DNA of 64,000 bases from Bacteroidales bacterium (GCA_012519055.1 JAAYQU010000031.1:62001-126000); one strand, 5' to 3'. Numbered from the stretch's first letter, positions 44,346 to 54,200 are shown. A program made the numbers and translations. The notes: a model not told the origin generated them from the letters alone.

Positions 44346-46034
44346 ATGAATAAAACACTCAAACCAACCAATTACCCAGCTTTATATACACTTGTTGGTG
44401 TGTTCTTTTTTTGGGGATTTATTGCAGCGTCAAATGGCGTACTTATACCATTTTGTAAATCACGGTTCGAACTGTCTCAGTTTCAAAGCCAGTTGATTGA
44501 TTCGGCGTTTTATTTTGCCTATTACATAGGAGCGTTTTTGCTGTTCCTCTTTTCAGTTGCAGGCAAGAAAGACTTTTTGAACTCATGGGGTTTCAAGAAC
44601 GGAATAGTTTATGGTTTGATGATATCGGTTGTTGGAGCGTTTATGATGTTCCCGGCATTAGCAACAAGTAGCTTTGCCTTTATTCTTGCATCACTATTTA
44701 TAATAGGACTTGGATTTTCGTTGCAACAAACAGCTGGGAATCCCTTAGCCATCGCTCTTGGAGATGAATCTACAGGTGCAACAAGGTTAAATCTTGCAGG
44801 AGGAGTTAATTCATTTGGAACAACTATCGGTCCCGTTATTTTTGCTCTGGCACTACTTGGCACAACACATTTAGATGAAAGTAAAATCCCGGGGTTAAGT
44901 TTGTCGTCAGTGCAGTGGTTATATGTTGCTGTTGGTTTTGCATTTTTGATAGCAGGATTACTATTCAAATTCTCGAAAAAAATTCCCAATGAAAAAAACA
45001 ATGAACCAATTGAGAATGAGGTGAAAGCAACATGGCTATTGAGTATTATTACCGTAATCTTAATTGCTGTTCTTGGATTTATTTTCGCGCAATATACAGG
45101 AAGCGATACGCAACAAGATACAAAAACAGCACTTTATCTAACATTAATAGGTATAGCAGCACTTGTAATTGGTCTTGGGATAGCAACTGTTAATTCAAGG
45201 AAAAACCCGAATGGGTGGGGAGCTTTAAAATATCCACAATTGGTTTTTGGAATGTTTGCAATTTTCACATATGTAGGAGTTGAAGTTACGATACAAAGCA
45301 ACTTGGGAGAGTATTTGAAACATGTTGATTTCGCAAGATTTTTACCCAGTAGTCCAAATACAAGTTTTGAGGAGTTTAAATCGTTACTTGCTGGCAATCA
45401 GGTCGAAGGTTTTTGGACATCAATGACCCCAATGCTTATATCACTCTACTGGGGCAGCTTGATGATTGGGCGATGGGCAGGGGCTGTTTCAGCGTTTAAC
45501 CTTTCATCTAAAACTAAAAAATTTGCCATGATAATTGTTCCTTATATCGCATTTTTGGTGATTTTGGGTTCAAACTGGGTAGCAGGAGTTTCTGCAGATA
45601 GTTTAAGGTTAATTTTACCCTATGCAGCAGTTATTTTAATCCAAATCTTTGGATTTTATTTAGGACAAGATAAGCCTGCTAAAACGCTTTTTATCTTCGG
45701 TATCCTAGGTGTATTGGCAATGATTGTAGGAATGTACACCACGGGCATCGTTTCTGTTTTTGCTTTCGTTAGTGGCGGATTGTTCTGTTCGGTAATGTGG
45801 CCCGTAATATTCTCACTATCGCTGTATGGGTTGGGTAAGTTTACATCGCAAGGCTCAGCTTTCTTAGTAATGATGATACTTGGAGGAGCATTTTTACCTC
45901 CATTACAAGGAAAGATTGCAGACCTTTCAAATATTTCGCTTTCGTATTGGGTACCGGCAATAGGCTTTGTTTATTTGCTTCTGTTTGCAGTTTTGGTAAA
46001 AAGGTTCTTGCGTAAACAAAATATCACTGTATAA
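44346..46034 (+). CDS. FHS-family sugar MFS transporter
   Basis: 562 residues. It resembles FucP-type fucose/glucose-galactose permeases: the N-terminal [20 protein letters not shown] near 16, [13 protein letters not shown] near 52 and [19 protein letters not shown] near 119. It is about 120 residues longer than E. coli FucP. The extra part lies in the middle, around residues 210-350, and contains two additional hydrophobic segments and a polar loop. The sugar is not known. It is paired with the SDR gene, 37 bases upstream, on the same strand. Confidence 0.88.
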   Translation: MNKTLKPTNYPALYTLVGVFFFWGFIAASNGVLIPFCKSRFELSQFQSQLIDSAFYFAYYIGAFLLFLFSVAGKKDFLNSWGFKNGIVYGLMISVVGAFMMFPALATSSFAFILASLFIIGLGFSLQQTAGNPLAIALGDESTGATRLNLAGGVNSFGTTIGPVIFALALLGTTHLDESKIPGLSLSSVQWLYVAVGFAFLIAGLLFKFSKKIPNEKNNEPIENEVKATWLLSIITVILIAVLGFIFAQYTGSDTQQDTKTALYLTLIGIAALVIGLGIATVNSRKNPNGWGALKYPQLVFGMFAIFTYVGVEVTIQSNLGEYLKHVDFARFLPSSPNTSFEEFKSLLAGNQVEGFWTSMTPMLISLYWGSLMIGRWAGAVSAFNLSSKTKKFAMIIVPYIAFLVILGSNWVAGVSADSLRLILPYAAVILIQIFGFYLGQDKPAKTLFIFGILGVLAMIVGMYTTGIVSVFAFVSGGLFCSVMWPVIFSLSLYGLGKFTSQGSAFLVMMILGGAFLPPLQGKIADLSNISLSYWVPAIGFVYLLLFAVLVKRFLRKQNITV

Positions 46035-46212
46035 AATTAATTTTATAATACTGTATATCTATTGCAATATCAAACACATACAACTACTTGTGTTTAAAAA
46101 ATGATCTAATGCCAAGAACAATTTATTCAAATAGTTATTCCTTTGGACTAAAATTTGATAATGTGTTTTTTTAAAATAAAACAATAAAGATTAGTTTAAT
46201 AAAAATAGAATT

Positions 46213-47169
46213 ATGAGAAGATTTTTAGTTTTATCATTCATTTTGTCATTCGGATTGACGAATGCACTTACAGCTCAGGTTACTGAAGCAGAAGCTGAGT
46301 TAAAAGCTCAAAGCAAAGATACAGTCGAAGGTTGGAAAACCGGAGGAGTTCTTGGAGTTAACTTTTCACAAACAGCACTTGTGAATTGGGCGGCAGGAGG
46401 ACAAAGTTCAATGTCTCTTAACGGCATTTTTAGTGTTTTTGCAAACTATAAAAGAGGTAAAAACGTATGGGACAACTCACTTGACTTGGGTTATGGAGTT
46501 TTACAACAAGAGGATGTGAAATATGCGAAAAAAACTGATGACAAGGTTGACCTCCTTTCTAAATATGGACGTAGAGCATATAAAAATTTTTACTATTCGT
46601 CACTTTTGAACTTTAAAACACAAATGGCTACAGGGTACAACTATCCTACAGATAGTACCAGAGACAAAGTATCAGACTTTTTTGCTCCTGCCTATTTAAT
46701 AGGTGCAATTGGTATGGATTATAAACCAGATAATCATTTGAGTATTTTTGCAGCACCCATTACCACTAAATTCGTTTTTGTAAATGATACAGTCCTTTCA
46801 AATGCTGGCGCTTTTGGTGTTGAGAAAGGTAAAGCATATAGGGGAGAATTTGGTGGATATATCAGAGCTATATACTCTAAAAATGATTTCGAGCATGTGC
46901 TTTTGAAAAACATTTCGTTTACAACAAAACTTGACCTCTTTTCAAATTATTTAGAAAATCCTGAAAATATTGTTGTAAACTGGGAAACATTAATTGCCCT
47001 AAAAATCAACAAGTATATAAACGTTAATATCAATACCCTTCTAATTTACGACGACAAAATCAACATCGGTAAAGACGAAAACAGTGATGGTATAATAGAG
47101 CCCAGTGAAATGAAACCAAGAGTACAATTCAAAGAGCTTTTGGGTGTAGGATTGTCAATTAAGTTTTAA
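46213..47169 (+). CDS. DUF3078 outer-membrane-type protein
   Basis: 318 residues. A signal peptide (MRRFLVLSFILSFGLTNALTAQ) is followed by DUF3078: WKTGGVLGVNFSQTALVNWAAGGQ near residue 41, DNSLDLGYGVLQQEDVKYAKKTDDK near 80 and a series of alternating hydrophobic strands ending KELLGVGLSIKF. The pattern suggests an outer-membrane beta-barrel. The family is common in Bacteroidetes and uncharacterised. It is followed 32 bases later by mscL. Confidence 0.86.
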   Translation: MRRFLVLSFILSFGLTNALTAQVTEAEAELKAQSKDTVEGWKTGGVLGVNFSQTALVNWAAGGQSSMSLNGIFSVFANYKRGKNVWDNSLDLGYGVLQQEDVKYAKKTDDKVDLLSKYGRRAYKNFYYSSLLNFKTQMATGYNYPTDSTRDKVSDFFAPAYLIGAIGMDYKPDNHLSIFAAPITTKFVFVNDTVLSNAGAFGVEKGKAYRGEFGGYIRAIYSKNDFEHVLLKNISFTTKLDLFSNYLENPENIVVNWETLIALKINKYINVNINTLLIYDDKINIGKDENSDGIIEPSEMKPRVQFKELLGVGLSIKF

Positions 47170-47201
47170 AACTATATAAGCATTAAATTAATAGTAAGAC
47201 A

Positions 47202-47615
47202 ATGAAATTTTTAAAAGATTTTAAAGCATTTGCCCTAAAAGGCAATGTTATAGATATGGCAGTGGGTATTATAATAGGAGCTGCCTTTGGTAAAATAGTT
47301 ACATCTCTTGTAAACGATATTATCATGCCACCCCTGGGGTTACTTATTGGTGGCGTTAATTTCTCTGACCTTAAGGTGGTTATGAAAGAAGCAACAGAAG
47401 TTGCACCTGCAGTTACTTTAAATTATGGGCAGTTTATACAGGTTGTGTTTGATTTTTTGATTGTTGCAGTAGCAATATTTATGCTTATTAGAGTAATTAG
47501 TGTAGCAAAACGCAAACATGAAGAGAAAGCTGAAGCAACACCAGCACCAGCTCCTGAACCATCAAATGAAGAAAAACTACTTGAAGAGATTAGAGATATT
47601 TTGAAAAACAGATAG
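47202..47615 (+). CDS. mscL: Large-conductance mechanosensitive channel
   Basis: 137 residues. It is a pentameric inner-membrane channel that opens under membrane tension on osmotic downshock. The N-terminal [20 protein letters not shown], the first segment with [23 protein letters not shown] and the second segment near residues 75-100 ([21 protein letters not shown]) are canonical. The C-terminal tail has a Pro/Ala/Glu-rich linker ([15 protein letters not shown]) before the final helix [10 protein letters not shown]. Confidence 0.95.
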   Translation: MKFLKDFKAFALKGNVIDMAVGIIIGAAFGKIVTSLVNDIIMPPLGLLIGGVNFSDLKVVMKEATEVAPAVTLNYGQFIQVVFDFLIVAVAIFMLIRVISVAKRKHEEKAEATPAPAPEPSNEEKLLEEIRDILKNR

Positions 47616-47633
47616 AGATGAGTTTTTAAAGTT

Positions 47634-47662
47634 AAAAGAGATGGAATACGTTCCCTCTCTTT
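47634..47662 (+). terminator. Terminator after mscL
   Basis: Stem AAAAGAGA / TCTCTTTT with inner GGAA / TTCC pairing, followed by T residues. Confidence 0.65.
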
Positions 47663-47711
47663 TTTCTTATTGCTTTCAAGCAATAATCCAAATCAGGGAA
47701 AATATAAACGT

Positions 47712-48266
47712 ATGAATACAAAAATTTCAATCTTACTTTCAGCTATTTTATTTAGCTTACATGTAATTGGACAAGAGAATACCAATAAATTCGATTTTAG
47801 GTTAGGAGCTGGAATCTCATTGCAGGGAACTGGCGATATGATAACGTTCAACTATGAAAACGAGGTAAACTATCAGCTAAATCGATACCTTGCAAGTTCG
47901 ATATCAATAAATTTAGGGCGAAGCAATTATGGGGTTTTTGAGACATCCTCTTTTGTTCAAGGTAATTTGAATATTTTTATTTCCCCATTTAAAAACAACA
48001 AACAATTTGACTTCAGGCTAGGAATAGGAATAACATATTACAATGTTAATGATGCCTACATTTTTTCAGAACTTTGGGTCAATGGGGTATTGATAGATGC
48101 GGACTACGAGTTTGACAATCGTAACTCATTGGGATTTAACCTAATAATTGAAAACACCTATTTACTTACAGATAAGTTTATGGTTGGTTTAAAACTATTC
48201 ACTCAACCATATCTAAATGGCGATATTAATTCAGGGGCTATGCTAAAACTTGGATTGAAAATATAA
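47712..48266 (+). CDS. Predicted outer-membrane beta-barrel protein
   Basis: 184 residues from ATG 47712. A signal peptide (MNTKISILLSAILFSLHVIGQ) is followed by amphipathic strands with alternating polar and hydrophobic residues and glycines (FDFRLGAGISLQGTGD; FDFRLGIGITYYNVND; FMVGLKLFTQPYLNGDINSG; final strand MLKLGLKI). This resembles small eight-stranded outer-membrane porin-like barrels. I do not recognise a named family. It starts after the mscL terminator and is followed 30 bases later by a HAD phosphatase gene. Confidence 0.65.
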   Translation: MNTKISILLSAILFSLHVIGQENTNKFDFRLGAGISLQGTGDMITFNYENEVNYQLNRYLASSISINLGRSNYGVFETSSFVQGNLNIFISPFKNNKQFDFRLGIGITYYNVNDAYIFSELWVNGVLIDADYEFDNRNSLGFNLIIENTYLLTDKFMVGLKLFTQPYLNGDINSGAMLKLGLKI

Positions 48267-48296
48267 TAACAGTCATAAACTACTTTGTTTGCAAAT

Positions 48297-48998
48297 ATGT
48301 ATAGCAACTCAAAGATAATTTGTTTCGATGCAGACGATACTCTTTGGATTAATGAACCTATTTTCCGAGAATCAGAAAAACGGTTACATGAGGTTGTAAG
48401 GGAATATATATCAGAGTCTGAGCTGAACAAAGTGCTGTTTCAAATAGAGACGCAAAACATGGAGCTATACGGATACGGAGCAAAAGCGTTTATTCTTTCA
48501 CTTATAGAAACAGCTTTAAAAGTATCGAATAACAGAGTAGCAGCTGTACAAATTCAGCAAATTATAGATATTGGCAAGCTACATCTTAATAGCCCTGTTA
48601 CTCTTATTGACGGTGTGGAAAAAGTGCTAAGCGCCTTATATTCAAACTACAGACTTATATTAGCAACTAAAGGTGATTTGTTGGAACAGGAGCGCAAACT
48701 TGAAAAATCGGGTTTGGCAAAATATTTCCACCATATTGAAATAATGACAGAAAAAAATCCGGAAAACTATATCAAGCTATTGAAAAATTTAGATGTTAAA
48801 GCCAGTGAATTTGTTATGATAGGTAACTCATTAAGGTCTGATATTCTGCCAGTCGTTGAAATAGGAGGAATGGCGATATATGTCCCTTACGAGATTACGT
48901 GGCAACACGAAAAGGTTACCGGTGAAATTGATTCTACGTTGTTTGTTCAAGTTGAGAAAATAAGCGATATCCTTCCATATTTTTCAATTAGCAATTAA
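48297..48998 (+). CDS. HAD-superfamily hydrolase
   Basis: 233 residues from ATG 48297 (an in-frame TTG lies at 48285). Motif I is FDADDTLW with the nucleophile Asp near residue 10, motif II Thr is in ILATKGD near 124, the motif III Lys near 160 and motif IV in VMIGNSLRSDILPVVEIG near 179. A helical cap lies between motifs I and II. Such phosphatases act on small phosphorylated metabolites; the substrate is unknown. The gene ends near a repeat fragment and is convergent with the peroxiredoxin gene. Confidence 0.85.
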   Translation: MYSNSKIICFDADDTLWINEPIFRESEKRLHEVVREYISESELNKVLFQIETQNMELYGYGAKAFILSLIETALKVSNNRVAAVQIQQIIDIGKLHLNSPVTLIDGVEKVLSALYSNYRLILATKGDLLEQERKLEKSGLAKYFHHIEIMTEKNPENYIKLLKNLDVKASEFVMIGNSLRSDILPVVEIGGMAIYVPYEITWQHEKVTGEIDSTLFVQVEKISDILPYFSISN

Positions 48999-48999
48999 T

Positions 49000-49036
49000 C
49001 TGTGTCAATCCGTTTAATCTATGTGTTCTGTGTTCC
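49000..49036. repeat. Fragment of the CTGTGTTC repeat family
   Basis: AATCCGTTTAATC (49007-49019) and CTGTGTTC (49028-49035), the same two blocks with the same 21-base offset as in the element at 41022-41050. It also lies between convergent genes. Confidence 0.7.
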
Positions 49037-49091
49037 AAAAATCCGAAATCCCCACTAAGTTTTATCATCAAACGCAAACTGGTACAAAGAA

Positions 49092-49123
49092 AGGGTGCCA
49101 CCAAAACCATTCAGTAGCACCCT
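49092..49123 (-). terminator. Terminator of the peroxiredoxin gene
   Basis: Arms AGGGTGC (49092-49098) and GCACCCT (49117-49123). On the minus strand T-rich sequence follows. It lies 28 bases past the peroxiredoxin stop. Confidence 0.65.
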
Positions 49124-49150
49124 CCCATATTTAACCTAACCTAATAAAAA

Positions 49151-49852
49151 CTACTTAATTAACTTCTTCATTATTGCATCCTTGTCAAGCTTTTTAGTAC
49201 AGAAGAACCAGTCTTTGCAGTCAAGGTTTTTATCTTCTATCCTTGCTTTTGCAACGCCGCACGAACCGGCTGTAGGAACAATAACATCGTCTCCCGGTCG
49301 CCAATCTGCCGGAGTAGCAATTTCAAACTCATCAGCTGTTTGTAGTGCAACTACTATGCGGTAAATCTCATCGAAATTACGTCCCGTGCTAATTGGATAA
49401 TAAAGAATAGTTCTTATTATACCCTTTGGGTCGATAATGAAAACAGCACGAACTGCCTTGGTGTCGCTTTGACCCGGCATTATCATACCGTATTTTTTCG
49501 ACACATCCATTGTAATGTCTTCAATAAGAGGGAATTTAACCTCGATGTTTTTCATACCGTTGAATTCAATTTTTTCTTGAATTGTGCGTAGCCAAGCGAT
49601 ATGGCTATATAGTCCGTCAACTGAAAGACCTAATAGTTTAGTATTCAACTTGTTAAACTTCTCTTCCATCGAAGCAAAAGTAATAAACTCAGATGTACAA
49701 ACAGGTGTAAAGTCAGCCGGATGGCTAAACAGTATTACCCAGTTCCCATGATAATCTTTCGGGAAGTTAATCTCTCCTTGAGTTGTTATTGCTTTAAACT
49801 CTGGTGCTTTATCGCCAATACGTGGCATCGAAAATACTTGATTGTTTTCCAT
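49151..49852 (-). CDS. Peroxiredoxin (Prx6-like)
   Basis: 233 residues. It reduces hydrogen peroxide and organic peroxides. The peroxidatic Cys52 is in HPADFTPVCTSEF. The C-terminal Prx domain carries three more cysteines: AGSCGVAK, and the pair in LDCKDWFFC, as in archaeal-type Prx6 enzymes with an extra resolving pair. The full-length 1-Cys Prx_C region is present. It lies 43 bases downstream of a PerR/Fur-like gene on the same strand, so peroxide-induced expression is likely. Confidence 0.93.
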   Translation of the reverse strand: MENNQVFSMPRIGDKAPEFKAITTQGEINFPKDYHGNWVILFSHPADFTPVCTSEFITFASMEEKFNKLNTKLLGLSVDGLYSHIAWLRTIQEKIEFNGMKNIEVKFPLIEDITMDVSKKYGMIMPGQSDTKAVRAVFIIDPKGIIRTILYYPISTGRNFDEIYRIVVALQTADEFEIATPADWRPGDDVIVPTAGSCGVAKARIEDKNLDCKDWFFCTKKLDKDAIMKKLIK

Positions 49853-49895
49853 AATAATCTGTTTTTTAATTGTTTATATTTATTTATTTTTATTG

Positions 49896-50315
49896 CTAAA
49901 GTTTTTCTTTAAAGGTACCTGATATCTGAAGGTTTATCTCTTTTATATCCCAACCTTCGATAGGTTTTTTGAAAAAATACTCTTTCAGTAAATTGTCCAA
50001 CTCTATGTCGAAATAGTTATCTATCCTCTCGCTTTTATCACAATATATGTGATGGTGGCACTCTGTTATGACATCGTATCGAACAAAATCCTTTTCGGTT
50101 TTGATTTTTTTAACTATGCCTTTTTCGGCAAAAGTTTCGAGTGTGTTGTATATCGTGCCCAATGCAATGTTTGGATAATTTTTATGAACATGTTCTTTAA
50201 TTGTTTCTACTGTTGGATGATTTTTTAACTCAATCAACGATTCCAAAATTTTTAGTCGTTGAGGCGTTATCTTCAATCCACTATTATGTAATATTTCATT
50301 TAAATTAGAACTCAT
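49896..50315 (-). CDS. Fur/PerR-family regulator
   Basis: 139 residues. The Fur winged helix is clear: LKITPQRLKILESLIEL (residues 14-30) and LGTIYNTLETFAEKGIV near 52-68. The metal-binding region contains ECHHHIYCDKSERI near 90. The second CxxC expected in the structural zinc site is absent and the first pair is reduced to one Cys, so the Cys4 zinc site is missing. It is encoded directly upstream of the peroxiredoxin gene and probably acts as a peroxide- or metal-sensing repressor; PerR is the best guess. The promoter region (50316-50360) contains A/T-rich palindromic sequence such as TTATATAA. Confidence 0.82.
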   Translation of the reverse strand: MSSNLNEILHNSGLKITPQRLKILESLIELKNHPTVETIKEHVHKNYPNIALGTIYNTLETFAEKGIVKKIKTEKDFVRYDVITECHHHIYCDKSERIDNYFDIELDNLLKEYFFKKPIEGWDIKEINLQISGTFKEKL

Positions 50316-50500
50316 ATTAAATAGGAATTATTCTTATATAATAACAATTATTGTGCCAAATCGTTTAAAAAACGAAAAATAATTTCAGCCACCAAAAGCG
50401 GTAACTGAATGAGGTAGAAGTGTGTTTAGTCTAAATTTACAACCAGGAAGTTTGTAATAACTAACTGATAATTAGTAAATTGACTGATAATTATTAATTG

Positions 50501-51034
50501 CTAAATGTCAACGCAATTGAGTATGTTTTGAATAACATATCTGAACCGTTCGCGGATGTCAATATCAATACTTTCGCCTTTTTCCGTTTTAACAGCTATT
50601 GATTTAATGGGTAATTGCCTGATAATGCTGTGTTGTTCAGGACTAATATCATAAATCAACATTGATGAAACCGAGATGATTGTTGATGAACCTTGTTCGT
50701 TTTCTGGTAGCGGTCGTGGCATTATTTGAAGAGTAGAATTATCGCTAAAAGTGAAAGTTATGGGTAGTTTGTCACTTACTATAAAGTTACCGTATCGGGA
50801 ATAACGCATTTTAAGATATTTTTTCTCTCCAATGCACTGAGCTTTAAAATAAAGAGGTTGTCCATTTAGTCTGCCTACCATTAAATCTTCAGTTCGCTTC
50901 ACAAAAACTCCTGTTATAGGGTCCACTTGGTTTACCTCTAAGGCACAGTTTTGAGCATTTGCAGATGTTATAGCTAGAAGGAGTCCAATAGTTATTAAAG
51001 TATGTAGATTGAAAAAAGTTTTCTTAATTTGCAT
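50501..51034 (-). CDS. Secreted protein of unknown function
   Basis: 177 residues from ATG 51034. An N-terminal signal peptide (MQIKKTFFNLHTLITIGLLLAITSANAQ) is followed by a compact beta-rich domain: LEVNQVDPITGVFVKRTEDLMVGRLN, then LYFKAQCIGEKKYLKMRYSRYGN. I recognise no family. An in-frame ATG at 51085 would put 17 extra residues before the signal peptide and is less likely. It is a single gene. Confidence 0.65.
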   Translation of the reverse strand: MQIKKTFFNLHTLITIGLLLAITSANAQNCALEVNQVDPITGVFVKRTEDLMVGRLNGQPLYFKAQCIGEKKYLKMRYSRYGNFIVSDKLPITFTFSDNSTLQIMPRPLPENEQGSSTIISVSSMLIYDISPEQHSIIRQLPIKSIAVKTEKGESIDIDIRERFRYVIQNILNCVDI

Positions 51035-51143
51035 GGTATTATCAATTAATGTTTGCTGTGCAATTAGTAGTAATTTATTCTGCAAATATTTTAATATGAG
51101 CTACTGAAACAATGTTTTTACAAAATATCGGACTAAAATACAC

Positions 51144-51151
51144 TATTTTTG
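51144..51151 (+). promoter_or_regulatory. -7 element upstream of the M14 peptidase gene
   Basis: TATTTTTG matches TAnnTTTG but lies 150 bases before the start codon, and no -33 TTG is well placed, so the assignment is tentative. Confidence 0.35.
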
Positions 51152-51300
51152 CGAATTGTATGGTAGTTTTTTTGTATAATTTTTTAATAACAATACAATG
51201 GATGTTGTAATATAAATGAAAGATGCTACATCTACTCTGTCAATCATGAAACGAACATGACGGTCAAAATCTGATAAACATTAAACATAACTATAAACGT

Positions 51301-53082
51301 ATGAATTTAAAAAACTTAGTTTTAGTAGTCATTATCTTATTTGCTTGTGGATGTGGAACATCGCTCGATCCAACAAATATCCCCACACAATTTGAACTGT
51401 CGGGAGGAACAAGAACGTCAAATTATGAACAAACAATAGAATTTTGCGAAAAAGTTGCACAAATTTCCCCTAAGATACGTTTTATCTCTATTGGTAAAAC
51501 ACCTCAAGGGCGACAAATACCAATGTTGATAATTGACCAAAAAGAAAACTTTACTCCCACAAAAGTCCATAATTCTGGCAATGCCGTACTGATGATTCAG
51601 GCAAATATACACGCCGGAGAGCCTGACGGAAACGATGCCGGAATGTTGTTAATTAAACGTATGATAGCTGAAAAATCATATCCACACAATATAACTATAC
51701 TATTTTTGCCCGTGGTAAATCCCGATGGTCTTGCTCGTTTCGGAGCATATAATCGCATAAATCAGAATGGACCGAAGGAGGTGGGGTGGCGTACAACAGC
51801 ACAAAATCTAAACTTAAATAGAGATTTTGTCAAAGCAGATGCTCCCGAAATGCAATATTGGCTTAAAATGTACAACACTTGGATGCCCGATTTTTTTATA
51901 GATTGTCATGTGACTGACGGTGCAGATTATCAATACGTTATAACATATGTAATGGAAATATTAGGCAACATGAATCCTGAGCAAACCAAATGGCAAAAAA
52001 ATTATCTTAACCATATCACACCAATAATGGAAGAAGCAGGATTTCCGATATTTCCGTACGTATCGTTTAGGAATTGGCATGACCCACGAAGCGGTTTATA
52101 TTCACGACCCGCGCCACCAATTATGTCCAACGGCTATTCTGCAATACAAAATCGTGTGGGACTGTTGGCTGAAGCGCATTCATTAAAGCCTTATGCTACA
52201 AGAGTTTATGCTATGTTAAAACTATTCGAGGAGACTATTGCTTATATCGAAGCAGACAGCAAAAACCTGATTAAACTCGGAAAAGAAGCCGACAAACAGA
52301 TTGAAATGCTTGCAATAAATGGTGACAGCATACCACTTACATACAAGTTTACAGAAACTTATGATTTTGTTGATTTTCATGGGGTTAAATACGATAAGGT
52401 AGAAAGCGATCTAACAGGAGGTGATTGGTTTATTTATCACTCCGATAAGCCCACTACTTTTCGTTTGCCCTATCTAAAAAGAGTTGAAGCAGATATGTGG
52501 GCAAAAATACCTTCTGCATTTATTTTAGGTCCCGAATGGGGTTTTATCAAACAACGATTAGATTGCCACAAAATAAATTATTACAGGTTAACCCAAGATG
52601 TTGAGTTAGAGACTCAAACGTGGTGTTGTGCAAATCCTAAATGGGCAAAAATGCCTACAGAAGGTAGAATTATGTTAGACTCGGTCGATATAGAGAAAAT
52701 AAATGTAAAAGGGAAATGGATTGCCGGAAGTATTGTTATACCAATGAATCAACGTAGAGCGCGTTTGATTATGAGTATGTTCTATCCAAATTCCTCCGAC
52801 TCTTTTCTGCGAAACGGAAGCCTGAACGTAATTTTTGAACAAAAGGAGTATTTCGAAACATATGTAATGGAGGTCAAAGCTCGTGAAATGCTAGATACAG
52901 TTCCGGGATTAAGGAAGCAGTTTGAACAGTGGAAGAGCGAACAAAACAGAGAGCTAACAAATTACGAGCAATTAGAATGGTTTTATAATCAAACACCGTA
53001 TAGCGACAGCAAAAGATTTATTTATCCAATTAGCGAAATAAGTGAAGAGCAATTACAACAGTTGAGAAAAATATGGAAATAA
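51301..53082 (+). CDS. M14-family zinc carboxypeptidase lipoprotein
   Basis: 593 residues. The lipobox is LFACGC (Cys about 16). The catalytic domain has the zinc motif NIHAGEPDGND near residues 102-112 (His and Glu), NLNRDFVK near 172 (substrate-binding Asn-Arg), the third ligand in FIDCHVTDG near 202 and the probable general-base Glu in LLAEAHSLKPY near 291. The C-terminal half (about 330-593) is an extra domain without a name I recognise. It probably trims peptides at the cell surface. It is a single gene. Confidence 0.9.
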   Translation: MNLKNLVLVVIILFACGCGTSLDPTNIPTQFELSGGTRTSNYEQTIEFCEKVAQISPKIRFISIGKTPQGRQIPMLIIDQKENFTPTKVHNSGNAVLMIQANIHAGEPDGNDAGMLLIKRMIAEKSYPHNITILFLPVVNPDGLARFGAYNRINQNGPKEVGWRTTAQNLNLNRDFVKADAPEMQYWLKMYNTWMPDFFIDCHVTDGADYQYVITYVMEILGNMNPEQTKWQKNYLNHITPIMEEAGFPIFPYVSFRNWHDPRSGLYSRPAPPIMSNGYSAIQNRVGLLAEAHSLKPYATRVYAMLKLFEETIAYIEADSKNLIKLGKEADKQIEMLAINGDSIPLTYKFTETYDFVDFHGVKYDKVESDLTGGDWFIYHSDKPTTFRLPYLKRVEADMWAKIPSAFILGPEWGFIKQRLDCHKINYYRLTQDVELETQTWCCANPKWAKMPTEGRIMLDSVDIEKINVKGKWIAGSIVIPMNQRRARLIMSMFYPNSSDSFLRNGSLNVIFEQKEYFETYVMEVKAREMLDTVPGLRKQFEQWKSEQNRELTNYEQLEWFYNQTPYSDSKRFIYPISEISEEQLQQLRKIWK

Positions 53083-53142
53083 AAGTATAACAACAAAAAA
53101 CTATATTTGCCTTAAAATCATTGATATACAGTTCCTGTAAGT

Positions 53143-53928
53143 TTACTTGTCCACTTTGCCTTTACTGTCAATGCGCATTTGTCTTATTTTTACATATTTT
53201 TGAAATGTGGTACTGGCGTTAACCTTGCAAATAAGGTAACCGTAAAAGCCATCTAAAAACCCAAGTTTGATAATGTAATCGCGGAAAAATCTCCATTTCG
53301 GATAAAGCCATATTTTGAATATTGTACTCCGCTTTCCTCGTTCAAATCCGGCTTTTGCAGCTATGTTGGAATAGTTGTCAGAACGTCTTGAGTGCTCTGC
53401 TATAGAACTATATGAATAGTGCAGAAGGTCTCCTTTCAGAAAAACCTGCTTTGCATTAGGTTCGAGCATATACTTGTCGTGAGGATTCACTCCTCCCCAC
53501 TTTCCTTTACGGCTGTCCCACAGTCGCAATTTCCTATCGGGATACCAGCCACAGTGTCTTATCCATTTCCCACAATAGTTGGTCAGGCGATTAAAGTAAT
53601 ATCCATCGGCTTGCCAATTCTCTTTAACGGCTTTAATTGACTGTTCCAATTCGGGGCTAAGCACTTCGTCAGCATCTAACGATAATATATGTGGATAAGT
53701 TGCATATGTAATAGCTCGGTTTTTTTGTTCGATATGACCATCGAACGGGTGTTGAAAGAAGCTAGCACCATGTTGCAGACAAATTTCCTCTGTTTTATCG
53801 GTTGAAAAACTATCAAGTACGACAATCTCATCTGCAATATTTTTAACAGATTCTAAGCATCTCCCAATATTTTTCTCTTCATTGAAAGTAATTATTACAA
53901 CTGAAATTGGAGTCATCTCTTTTTTCAT
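53143..53928 (-). CDS. Family 2 glycosyltransferase
   Basis: 261 residues. A GT-A fold: ISVVIITFNEEKNIGRCLESV near residue 8, VVLDSFSTDKTEEI near 36, the DxD-like metal motif in ILSLDADEVL near 81 and a C-terminal part resembling the WaaE/KdtX lipopolysaccharide-core glucosyltransferases (YCGKWIRHCGWYPDRKLRLW). It may act on lipopolysaccharide core or a related glycan. It has a complete promoter on the minus strand and is divergent from parA. Confidence 0.88.
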   Translation of the reverse strand: MKKEMTPISVVIITFNEEKNIGRCLESVKNIADEIVVLDSFSTDKTEEICLQHGASFFQHPFDGHIEQKNRAITYATYPHILSLDADEVLSPELEQSIKAVKENWQADGYYFNRLTNYCGKWIRHCGWYPDRKLRLWDSRKGKWGGVNPHDKYMLEPNAKQVFLKGDLLHYSYSSIAEHSRRSDNYSNIAAKAGFERGKRSTIFKIWLYPKWRFFRDYIIKLGFLDGFYGYLICKVNASTTFQKYVKIRQMRIDSKGKVDK

Positions 53929-53951
53929 ATGTTAAAATTCTCAGTTTCTCA

Positions 53952-53981
53952 CAAATATAAGTAAAAGCGAAAAATGTACAA
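53952..53981 (-). promoter_or_regulatory. Promoter of the glycosyltransferase gene
   Basis: Minus strand: TTG at 53981-53979, a 19-base spacer, -7 TATATTTG at 53959-53952. It is a full match to the Bacteroidetes promoter and gives a leader of about 17 bases. Confidence 0.7.
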
Positions 53982-54139
53982 ACTTATTGCTGTTCTTATG
54001 TTGCTTGTATTATCTAATTTTATTATATTGTAGCTCTTTGTTGGGCTAAAATGATATAAACCAACAACTTCAAAAAACAATTATAAACAATCGGAAAAAC
54101 TAACAAAGTCATCAAAAAAAATGATTAACTTGCAGCCCG

Positions 54140-54163
54140 ATTTCTCTAAAAATTAAGAGAAAT
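54140..54163. promoter_or_regulatory. Inverted repeat in the parA leader
   Basis: Perfect 8-bp arms ATTTCTCT and AGAGAAAT with an 8-base spacer, 38 bases before the parA start codon. It may be a leader hairpin or an operator. It does not resemble parS. Confidence 0.4.
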
Positions 54164-54200
54164 AAATTGGATATTGGGTAAACAATAAAAACAATATATT

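Noticed and set aside
51246-51259. 14-base match ATGAAACGAACATG shared with the complement at 17233-17246
   Set aside because: A 14-base match between two points in 64 kb of AT-rich DNA is expected by chance several times.
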